Positions 1 through 6,686 of a stretch of 6,686 nucleotides of DNA are shown here, in pieces. The first letter of the stretch is position 1, and the number at the start of each line of letters is the position of its first letter. The notes under the pieces are model-generated. The model worked only from the letters and a program-made list of their open reading frames with translations, ran no database searches and was not told the DNA's origin. A program made the translations under genes and the position numbers. This DNA is from Actinomycetota bacterium (GTDB taxonomy: Bacteria; Actinomycetota; Acidimicrobiia; Acidimicrobiales; CADCTF01), in contig JAHWJQ010000117.1 of the NCBI GenBank assembly GCA_019348305.1, forward strand, positions 1-6,686, written 5' to 3'.

Positions 1-695
1 AACTGCATGAACTCGACGTCGGCCACGGCCACGCCCGCCCGCAGCGCCATGGCCAGGCCGTCGCCCGTCGCCTCGGCCGGGTTCGTGGTGGCGGCGAAGA
101 GCTGACCGGCGCCGCCGGTGGCGACGATGGTGTGGGTGGCTCTCACCTCCCGGACCTCGCCCGTCGGCTGTTTGGCCAGCACGCCCCGGCACCGGCCCCC
201 CTCCACGATGAGGTCGACCGCGAACCAGTGCTCGAGCACAGCCGCCGCCGTGGCATGGGCAGCATCGACCAGGGCCCGTTCGATCTCCGCGCCGGTGGCG
301 ACGCCGCCGGCGTGGACGATCCTCGGGTGGGAGTGGCCGCCCTCTCTGGCCTTCATCAGGGCGCCCCGGTGGTCGCGGTCGAACACCGCCCCCAGCGTGA
401 TCAGCTCGTTGACCCGGAAGGGCCCCTCGTCCACCATCACCCGCACCGCGTCGACGTCGCAGAGGCCGGCGCCGGCGGCGAGGGTGTCGGCCAGGTGCAG
501 GTCGGTCGAGTCCCCGTCACCGCCGAGGACGGCGGCCACCCCCCCCTGGGCCCAGCGGGTGGCCGACTGGACCAGCTCGCCCTTGGTCAGCACCCCTACC
601 CGGAATCCGGGGATGCCGGCCGCCCGGACAGCGGCCGACAGGCCGGCCACGCCGCTGCCCAGCACCAGCAGGTCGAGGTGGGCCGGAACAGCCAT
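1..695 (-). CDS. nadB: L-aspartate oxidase NadB, N-terminal part (cut by window edge)
   Basis: FAD-dependent L-aspartate oxidase oxidises L-aspartate to iminoaspartate, the first step of de novo NAD synthesis; quinolinate synthase NadA uses the product. It acts in the cytoplasm. 231 codons are visible, and the C-terminal half lies beyond the left edge. The frame starts at an ATG (693-695) and stays open to position 1. Visible motifs are the dinucleotide-binding GSGVAG (residues 13-18) after a hydrophobic beta strand, LTKG (36-39), the family motif AQGGVAA (49-55), REGGHSH (117-123) in the flavin/substrate region, and ATGGAGQLF (192-200) with TNP and TGDG following (204-213). These match NadB more closely than fumarate reductase or succinate dehydrogenase flavoproteins, and the pan/nad context agrees. 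The start lies 10 bases after the panD stop and has no clear Shine-Dalgarno sequence, so it probably depends on coupling. nadC would be expected next, outside the window. Confidence 0.95.
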   Translation of the reverse strand, partial: MAVPAHLDLLVLGSGVAGLSAAVRAAGIPGFRVGVLTKGELVQSATRWAQGGVAAVLGGDGDSTDLHLADTLAAGAGLCDVDAVRVMVDEGPFRVNELITLGAVFDRDHRGALMKAREGGHSHPRIVHAGGVATGAEIERALVDAAHATAAAVLEHWFAVDLIVEGGRCRGVLAKQPTGEVREVRATHTIVATGGAGQLFAATTNPAEATGDGLAMALRAGVAVADVEFMQ

Positions 696-705
696 GTCGG
701 CGACG

Positions 706-1080
706 CTACCGAACCTGGCGTCCCGCCTGGGTGGAGAGAGGTCGGTTGCGGCCGTCGACATGAACGATGCGGGGCTCGAAGCCAGCGAGCTCGGCCTCGT
801 CGTAGTCGGCGTAGCTGATGACGATGATGCGGTCGCCGGGGTGCACGAGCCGGGCGGCCGCCCCGTTGAGGCACATGGTGCCCGAGCCCGCCTCGCCCGG
901 GATCACGTAGGTCTCGAAACGGGCGCCGTTGTCGACGTCGACCACCGCCACCTGCTCCCACTCCAGGAGGTCGGCCGCGGACATGAGATCCGAGTCGACC
1001 GTGATGGAGCCCACGTAGTGGAGGTTGGCGTCGGTCACCGTCGCCCGGTGGATCTTGGACTTCATCATGCGGCGGCGCAT
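706..1080 (-). CDS. panD: Aspartate 1-decarboxylase proenzyme PanD
   Basis: Pyruvoyl-dependent decarboxylase that converts L-aspartate to beta-alanine, which PanC next door condenses with pantoate. The 124-residue protein aligns without gaps to the start of the E. coli enzyme. The self-cleavage site is Gly24-Ser25 in the motif HYVGS, and Ser25 becomes the pyruvoyl group. Lys9, Tyr22, Arg54, Thr57 and Tyr58, known as active-site or processing residues in the family, all occur at the same numbers. The NGAAARL motif (residues 72-78) is also typical. Length is close to the usual 115-140. The first ATG (1078-1080) was chosen over Met5 and Met6 because it gives this register and has GGAGG five bases upstream. 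The start directly abuts the panC TAG with no spacer. The last 15 or so residues are polar and poorly conserved. Confidence 0.97.
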   Translation of the reverse strand: MRRRMMKSKIHRATVTDANLHYVGSITVDSDLMSAADLLEWEQVAVVDVDNGARFETYVIPGEAGSGTMCLNGAAARLVHPGDRIIVISYADYDEAELAGFEPRIVHVDGRNRPLSTQAGRQVR

Positions 1081-1920
1081 CTAGCCCTCCAGCGCGAGGT
1101 TGTCGATGAGGCGGGTGCGACCGAAGCGGGCGGCGATCTGCAGGCGGCCGTCGCGCACCGCCGCGTACTCGAGATCAGCCAGCGGCTCGGCTCCGACCAC
1201 TTCTGTCATCCTTGCCTCGACGGCGCCGGCACCGGCGCCGGCATCGGCGGCCGCCCGACCGGCCAGCAGCGCCCGGTGCAGCACCCCCGCCGCCCGCCGC
1301 TCCTCGGCCGACAGGTACACGTTGCGGCTGCTCATGGCCAGACCGTCGGGCTCGCGCACCGTCGGGCAGGCCACCACCTCCACGGGGAAGGAGAGGTCGG
1401 CCACCAGCCGGCGCACCACTTGGAGCTGCTGCCAGTCCTTTTCGCCGAAGTAGGCCCGGCACGGCCCGGCGATGTTGAACAGCTTGGCCACCACCGTGGC
1501 CACCCCCGCGAAGTGGGTGGGCCTGGCCGCCCCTTCCAGCCCCTCGCTCACCCCGGCCACGCTCACCGTCGTGAGCACCTCGCCCGGGTACATCTCGGCC
1601 GTGCCCGGCGCGAAGACATGGGCGACGCCGGCGCCGGCTGCCAGCTGGGCGTCGCGCTCGAGGTCCCGGGGGTAGGTGGCCAGGTCCTCACCGGCGGCGA
1701 ACTGCAGCGGGTTCACGAAGACGGTGGCTGCGGCCACGTCGCAGTCGGCCACCGCCCTGCGCAGCAGCGAGACATGGCCGTCGTGCAGGTAGCCCATGGT
1801 GGGGACGAGCCCGACGGTGCGCCCGCCGGCCCGCTCGGCGTCGAGCGCCGTGCGGAAGCTGTCGATGGTGTCGTGGACCAGCATCTGCGGCCGGACGAGG
1901 CCCACGGGGGGAGCTGCCAA
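1081..1920 (-). CDS. panC: Pantothenate synthetase PanC (pantoate-beta-alanine ligase)
   Basis: ATP-dependent ligase that joins pantoate and beta-alanine through a pantoyl-adenylate intermediate, the last step of pantothenate synthesis. From the TTG start it has 279 residues. Motifs are PTMGYLHDGH (40-49), the HxGH-type nucleotide-binding signature; FVNPLQF (68-74); FGEKDWQQL (158-166), with the Lys that contacts ATP phosphates; and SSRN (197-200). A low-complexity Ala/Gly stretch (AGAGAGA, about 230-236) lies in the C-terminal domain. Two starts are plausible. TTG (1918-1920) has AGGA seven bases upstream. ATG (1882-1884, Met13) lacks a ribosome site but puts PTMG exactly where it falls in E. 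coli PanC, starting at residue 28. The longer form is listed because of the ribosome site. The gene follows folK after 51 bases and abuts panD. panB is not in the window. Confidence 0.96.
   Translation of the reverse strand: MAAPPVGLVRPQMLVHDTIDSFRTALDAERAGGRTVGLVPTMGYLHDGHVSLLRRAVADCDVAAATVFVNPLQFAAGEDLATYPRDLERDAQLAAGAGVAHVFAPGTAEMYPGEVLTTVSVAGVSEGLEGAARPTHFAGVATVVAKLFNIAGPCRAYFGEKDWQQLQVVRRLVADLSFPVEVVACPTVREPDGLAMSSRNVYLSAEERRAAGVLHRALLAGRAAADAGAGAGAVEARMTEVVGAEPLADLEYAAVRDGRLQIAARFGRTRLIDNLALEG
1086..1090 (-). promoter_or_regulatory. Shine-Dalgarno of panD inside the end of panC
   Basis: GGAGG lies five bases before the panD ATG and overlaps the last Leu-Glu-Gly codons of panC. It decides for the first of three nearby ATG codons in panD. 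Ribosomes finishing panC at the abutting TAG could restart directly, giving coupled expression of the ligase and its beta-alanine supplier. Confidence 0.7.
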
Positions 1921-1927
1921 GGGGTCT

Positions 1928-1931
1928 TCCT
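1928..1931 (-). promoter_or_regulatory. Possible ribosome binding site for the TTG start of panC
   Basis: AGGA (within AAGGAAG) lies seven bases upstream of the TTG at 1918-1920. The alternative ATG at 1882-1884 has no purine-rich site in front of it. This is the main argument for the longer PanC form; the family alignment favours the shorter one. Confidence 0.4.
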
Positions 1932-1944
1932 TCCACGTTCCAGC

Positions 1945-1958
1945 CCCCGTCGCCGGGG
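1945..1958 (-). other. Small GC hairpin with a GNRA-type loop between folK and panC
   Basis: On the transcribed strand the sequence reads CCCCG-GCGA-CGGGG: a five-pair all-GC stem closed by GCGA, which fits the stable GNRA tetraloop class. It sits in the 51-base gap between folK and panC, the longest gap in the window, about 25 bases before the panC start. No U-run follows, so it is not an intrinsic terminator. It could be an mRNA-stabilising or processing element at the folate/pantothenate junction, or chance in GC-rich DNA. Confidence 0.3.
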
Positions 1959-1971
1959 TGCCGTTCGTGGG

Positions 1972-2418
1972 CTAGATGGTACCCGCCAGCCGGGGCCTTC
2001 CCCCCAGGCGGTCGAGGTCTTCGGGCACCAGGTCCGGGGCCAGGTCCCGCAACGGTTGGAGGACGAAGGCCCGCTCGCGCATCCGGGGATGGGGCACCTG
2101 CAGGTCGGGTTCGTCGACCACCAGCTCCCCGACGACAAGGACGTCGATGTCGAGCGTCCGCGGCCCCCACCGCTCGGCGCGGACCCGGTCGGCGGCCGAT
2201 TCCAGGCGGTGGCAGATCCCGAGTAGCTGACGCGGAGGCAGGTCGGTGTGGAGCTCGACGACGCAGTTGAGGTACGCCCCCTGCCCGGCCGGACCCCCGA
2301 CGGCGTCGCTCTCGTACACCGGCGAGACGGCAACCACGTCGGGGAGCGAAGCCACCGCCTCTCTCAGGTAGCGCCAGCGGTCACCGAGGTTCGAGCCGAC
2401 GCCCAAGAACACCCGCAT
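1972..2418 (-). CDS. folK: 6-hydroxymethyl-7,8-dihydropterin pyrophosphokinase FolK (HPPK)
   Basis: Transfers pyrophosphate from ATP to 6-hydroxymethyl-7,8-dihydropterin, making the substrate for FolP. The protein has 148 residues, slightly shorter than E. coli HPPK (about 159). The N-terminal motif GVGSNLGDR (6-14) is typical. The signature RWGPRTLDIDVLV spans 83-95, with D90 and D92 corresponding to the two magnesium-binding aspartates. VPHPRMRERAFVLQPL (108-123) is the usual closing motif. The ATG (2416-2418) shares its A with the TGA stop of folB (TGATG), so translation is probably coupled to folB. No separate ribosome site is obvious. FolB and FolK act consecutively, and in some bacteria they are fused; here they are separate but adjacent. 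Confidence 0.97.
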   Translation of the reverse strand: MRVFLGVGSNLGDRWRYLREAVASLPDVVAVSPVYESDAVGGPAGQGAYLNCVVELHTDLPPRQLLGICHRLESAADRVRAERWGPRTLDIDVLVVGELVVDEPDLQVPHPRMRERAFVLQPLRDLAPDLVPEDLDRLGGRPRLAGTI

Positions 2419-2783
2419 CAGTCGCGCCGGCGCGCCCGGGTCACGCGCACGCCCGCCGACGCCATGTCGAGCGGCACTGGGGGGCGCAGCTTGCGCACCG
2501 CCACGGTGACCGAGTGAACCCGCGGGTCAGCCAGCACCGTCTCCGCGATCCGTACCGCCAACCCCTCGAGCAGCTGGAAGTGAGGCCCCCCCACCACCGC
2601 CGCCACGAGCGTCACCACCTGCCCGTAGTCGAGCGCGTCGGAGAGATCGTCGGAGGCAGCGGCCGCGGCCAGGTCGGCCTCCACGTCGAGGTCCACCTCG
2701 AAGGGCTGGGGCCGCACCTGCTCCTCGGCCAGCACCCCGTGGGTGCCCAGCACGCGCAGGCCCCGCAGCTCGATCACGTCCAC
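2418..2783 (-). CDS. folB: Dihydroneopterin aldolase FolB
   Basis: Cleaves 7,8-dihydroneopterin to 6-hydroxymethyl-7,8-dihydropterin and glycolaldehyde, just before FolK. The reading frame is open much further upstream, but family homology begins at the GTG at 2781-2783 (VDVIELRGLRV), giving 121 residues, the normal size. Visible residues are the GTHGVLAEEQ segment (13-22) with a Glu at 21 in the position of the conserved glutamate, Tyr53 in DALDYGQVV (49-57), Glu73 in the LLEGLA motif that anchors the pterin, and Lys98 in VRKLRPPVP, the general base/acid lysine. The start lies eight bases after the preceding TAG, with only a weak AGGCAG upstream. The stop overlaps the folK start by one base. 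The family forms tetramers or octamers; nothing here departs from that. Confidence 0.94.
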   Translation of the reverse strand: MDVIELRGLRVLGTHGVLAEEQVRPQPFEVDLDVEADLAAAAASDDLSDALDYGQVVTLVAAVVGGPHFQLLEGLAVRIAETVLADPRVHSVTVAVRKLRPPVPLDMASAGVRVTRARRRD

Positions 2784-2791
2784 CGGACTGC

Positions 2792-3286
2792 CTACAGGGC
2801 GACGGCCAGGGCCACGAGCTCGCGCCCCGGCGGTCCCATCTGGCGGTGCAGCATCTTCTCCACCACCATCACCGCGTGAGGCCCCTCCTCGATGAGGCGG
2901 CTGAAGAGGAGGTACCCGGCCACCACCCCCATCAGCCGGTCGCTCACCTCCTCCTGGTGCACGAGGAGGCGCTCGCCGGCGGCCATCCACTCCCTCAGCT
3001 GGGAGTAGAGGTCGCTCAAGGTGGCCCGGCTGTCAGCCGCCGGGCCGAAAGGGAAGTGCGACCACACCACGCCGTGCTCGTCGTAGGCGTGCAGGTTGTG
3101 GGGCGACGGCAGCAACGAGACGATCCTGGTGAAGCCCTGGTTGCGCAGCCAGAGGATCTCCTCGTGGCGGCGGACCTTGCGGTGGTTGCGGGCGTACCCG
3201 CCGGGCCGCTCGCTCACGGCCAACTTGTCCCGGATGATCCAGGCGAAGTTCCGGGGCTCGATCCCCCGCTCCCACTTGCCCTTCAC
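2792..3286 (-). CDS. Phosphatase-like protein with a degenerate catalytic loop (putative pseudophosphatase)
   Basis: No exact family is recognised. The 164 residues read like a small dual-specificity/tyrosine phosphatase domain. There is an N-terminal strand region with SERPGGYARNH (25-35), a helix EEILWLRNQGFTRIVSLL (42-59) resembling the 'L...G...VVsL' element, then HFPF (77-80), a helix (90-103), LLVH (107-110) leading into the P-loop position, and a helix RLMGVVAGYLLFSR (117-130). In the P-loop the usual H-C-x5-R reads H110-Q111-E-E-V-S-D-R117. The catalytic Cys is Gln, the middle Gly is Val, and the loop is acidic. The Asp general acid expected about 30 residues earlier is not evident (FPFGPAA). 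There is no signal peptide or membrane segment. The GTG start overlaps the folP TGA (GTGA, four bases) and has GGAG eight bases upstream. A role in folate synthesis is suggested only by position; catalytic phosphatase activity by the Cys mechanism looks impossible. Confidence 0.7.
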   Translation of the reverse strand: MKGKWERGIEPRNFAWIIRDKLAVSERPGGYARNHRKVRRHEEILWLRNQGFTRIVSLLPSPHNLHAYDEHGVVWSHFPFGPAADSRATLSDLYSQLREWMAAGERLLVHQEEVSDRLMGVVAGYLLFSRLIEEGPHAVMVVEKMLHRQMGPPGRELVALAVAL

Positions 3287-4050
3287 GCCACCGGCTCCGC
3301 CACCAGCCGGGCGCCCTCAACCGTCGCCCTCACGTCGTGCACCCGGACCATTCCTGCCCCGGAGGACATGGCCATGACCGCGGTGGCCAGGCTGCCCTCG
3401 ACCACGTCGTCAGGCGGGCTGTCGAGCAGGCGCTGGAGGAACCTCTTGCGGGAAGTTCCGACCAACACCGGCCAGCCGGTGGCGACCAGCGCCCCGAGGT
3501 GCTTGAGCAACGAGAGGTTGTGCGCCGCTGTCTTGCCGAATCCGATACCAGGGTCGATCCACACCTCTTCCACGCCGCCGGCCCGGGCCCGATCGGCTCG
3601 CTCGACCAGGAAGCGGCACACCTCCACCACCACGTCGTCGTAGCGGGGGTCGCCCTGCATCGTCTGGGGCGTGCCCTGCATGTGCACGGCCACCCATCCC
3701 ACGCCTGGCCCGGCCACCGCCGCCACGTCCCACAACTCGGCAGAGACGTCGTTGATCAGGCTGGCCCCGGCGGCCACCGCAGCCTCGGCCACCGAGCGCT
3801 TGCGGGTGTCGACCGAAACCCGCCCGTGGGGCGCCAGCGCCTCGACCACCGGCACCACCCGCTGGCGCTCGGTGGCCTCGGCCACCGGCACCGCCCCGGG
3901 CCGGGTTGACTCGCCGCCCACGTCGACCACGTCTGCTCCCTCGGCGAACAACTCCATGCCCCGGGCGATGGCCTCGTCGCGCCGGAACCACCGGCCGCCG
4001 TCGGAAAAGGAGTCCGGCGTCACGTTGAGGACGCCCATCACGAGTGCCAT
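3283..4050 (-). CDS. folP: Dihydropteroate synthase FolP
   Basis: Condenses 6-hydroxymethyl-7,8-dihydropterin pyrophosphate with p-aminobenzoate to form 7,8-dihydropteroate; this is the sulfonamide target. The protein has 255 residues and a TIM-barrel pattern. Motifs in order are MGVLNVTPDSFSDGG (5-19), DVGGESTRPG (43-52, the mobile loop with the Thr/Arg/Pro near the pABA site), SVDT (79-82), INDVSA (99-104), HMQGTPQTMQ (123-132), DPGIGFGKT (166-174), GTSRKRF (198-204) and VRVHDV (236-241), which carries the Arg and His that bind the pyrophosphate. All look intact. The ATG (4048-4050) is preceded closely by an in-frame TAA, so no upstream extension is possible. It follows folE by 26 bases with no strong ribosome site. 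Its TGA overlaps the next start. The complete motif set argues against the inactive second DHPS homologue known in mycobacteria. Confidence 0.98.
   Translation of the reverse strand: MALVMGVLNVTPDSFSDGGRWFRRDEAIARGMELFAEGADVVDVGGESTRPGAVPVAEATERQRVVPVVEALAPHGRVSVDTRKRSVAEAAVAAGASLINDVSAELWDVAAVAGPGVGWVAVHMQGTPQTMQGDPRYDDVVVEVCRFLVERADRARAGGVEEVWIDPGIGFGKTAAHNLSLLKHLGALVATGWPVLVGTSRKRFLQRLLDSPPDDVVEGSLATAVMAMSSGAGMVRVHDVRATVEGARLVAEPVA
3295..3298 (-). promoter_or_regulatory. Ribosome binding site for the phosphatase-like gene
   Basis: GGAG occurs within the last codons of folP, eight bases before the GTG that overlaps the folP stop codon. It supports the GTG at 3284-3286 as the true start and coupled translation with folP. 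Confidence 0.5.
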
Positions 4051-4076
4051 GCGGCGCTCAGGTTACCGGTGCAAGC

Positions 4077-4613
4077 TCAGCGACCGTGGATGAAAGCCAT
4101 GGCCTCGGACCGGGTGCGGGCGTCGTCACGGAACAGCCCCCGCACGGCCGAAGTCACGGTCAGCGCGCCCGGCTTGTTGACGCCCCGCATCGACATGCAC
4201 AGGTGCTCGGCCTCGACCACGACGAGCACCCCGCGGGGGCTGAGCACCTTTTCCAGGGTGTCTGCGATCTGGGAGGTGATCCGCTCCTGCACCTGGGGCC
4301 GCTTGGCGTAGCCCTCGACGAGGCGGGCCAGCTTCGACAGCCCGGTGATGCGGCCGTCGTCGTTGGGGATGTACGCCACGTGGGCCGTCCCCACCATCGG
4401 GATCAAGTGGTGCTCGCAGATGCTGTGAAACGGGATCTCCTTGACCAGGATCATCTCGTCGTGGTTCGCCTCGAAGGTGACGTTGAGCATCTCACCGGGG
4501 TCCTGGTCGAGGCCGGCGAACAACTCGGCGTACATGTCCGCCACCCGCTGGGGCGTACGGGAGATCCCGTCTCGGTCGGGGTCCTCGCCGATCGCTTCGA
4601 GGATCTCCCGCAC
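4077..4613 (-). CDS. folE: GTP cyclohydrolase I FolE
   Basis: Zinc enzyme that converts GTP to 7,8-dihydroneopterin triphosphate and formate, the entry step of the folate branch. From the GTG at 4611-4613 it has 178 residues. [11 protein letters not shown] (63-73) supplies zinc ligands C66 and H69 plus the catalytic H68. [20 protein letters not shown] (91-110) is the family signature, and HLCMSMRGV (137-145) carries the third zinc ligand, C139. This is the zinc-dependent type IA enzyme, not FolE2. The length is shorter than E. coli (222) or mycobacterial (about 202) FolE. The in-frame codons upstream of this GTG encode [10 protein letters not shown], which looks like the usual N-terminal helix, and the frame is open back to the ftsH TAG. 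The true start may therefore be the CTG at 4644-4646 (189 residues), nine bases after GAGGAG. The gene lies 39 bases after ftsH. Confidence 0.96.
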   Translation of the reverse strand: MREILEAIGEDPDRDGISRTPQRVADMYAELFAGLDQDPGEMLNVTFEANHDEMILVKEIPFHSICEHHLIPMVGTAHVAYIPNDDGRITGLSKLARLVEGYAKRPQVQERITSQIADTLEKVLSPRGVLVVVEAEHLCMSMRGVNKPGALTVTSAVRGLFRDDARTRSEAMAFIHGR

Positions 4614-4652
4614 GGCACCGGCGATCCGGTCGCGGTCGACGGGCAGGGCCCG

Positions 4653-6662
<2,010 letters not shown>

Positions 6663-6686
6663 GGTCCGTGCAGCCTACTAGTGGCT

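Noticed and set aside
1210..1260. GCC/GGC-rich quasi-repeat in panC
   Set aside because: It only encodes the Ala/Gly-rich AGAGAGA segment. The units are irregular, so it is codon and composition bias and not a tandem repeat.
1945..1958. Hairpin after folK as an intrinsic terminator
   Set aside because: No U-run follows the stem on the transcribed strand, and panC begins about 25 bases later, so termination is not supported.
118..2226. A 702-codon open frame on the plus strand
   Set aside because: It lies antisense to nadB, panD, panC and folK, all of which have complete family motifs. Its translation is rich in Arg, His, Gly and Ala with no recognisable domain, as expected for a mirror frame of GC-rich genes.
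2784..2990. Upstream extension of the folB frame to a start at 2990
   Set aside because: The extra 69 residues are low-complexity Gly/Arg/Pro and overlap the phosphatase-like gene in another frame. FolB homology begins at the GTG at 2783.
3337..3909. Plus-strand open frames opposite folP and folE (also 4044-4925)
   Set aside because: They are antisense shadows of well-supported folP, folE and ftsH, and have biased His/Gly/Arg composition and no family motifs.
6663..6686. Promoter or end of an upstream gene in the last 24 bases before ftsH
   Set aside because: There are two adjacent TAG triplets and an ACTAGT palindrome, but the stretch is too short to identify a promoter or to assign a stop codon to any gene.

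Overview
The window is GC-rich (roughly 70% by eye) and every supported gene lies on the minus strand, so transcription runs from the right edge to the left. Nine genes are packed end to end. Read in the direction of transcription they are ftsH, folE, folP, an unnamed phosphatase-like gene, folB, folK, panC, panD and nadB, with nadB cut off by the left edge. Intergenic spacing runs from a 4-base overlap to 51 bases, which suggests one operon or a few coupled transcripts. No RNA genes, mobile elements, CRISPR arrays or long non-coding stretches were seen.

The order ftsH-folE-folP-folB-folK followed by panC-panD-nadB is typical of Actinomycetota. FtsH and FolE carry actinobacterial-looking motifs (for example HEGGH in FtsH, as in Mycobacterium). 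The phosphatase-like gene between folP and folB, and the absence of the membrane-protein gene usually seen after folK in mycobacteria, suggest a deeper-branching actinobacterium, perhaps Acidimicrobiia. That placement is inference.

Right part (about 4650-6662): FtsH, the membrane-anchored AAA+ zinc protease, with an unusual basic C-terminal tail containing an 8-residue tandem repeat. Middle (about 1972-4613): four enzymes of folate synthesis. FolE makes dihydroneopterin triphosphate from GTP, FolB and FolK convert dihydroneopterin to the pyrophosphorylated pterin, and FolP joins that to p-aminobenzoate. The step that removes phosphates from dihydroneopterin triphosphate has no recognisable enzyme here. 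Left part (1-1920): PanC and PanD supply beta-alanine and condense it with pantoate for coenzyme A, and NadB begins de novo NAD synthesis.

The most interesting item is the 164-residue protein encoded between folP and folB. It looks like a dual-specificity/tyrosine phosphatase fold, but the catalytic Cys of the H-C-x5-R loop is Gln, so it appears to be a pseudophosphatase or a repurposed phosphate-binding protein embedded in a folate operon. A second point is that FolE homology seems to continue upstream of its first ordinary start codon, in frame, right up to the ftsH stop codon.
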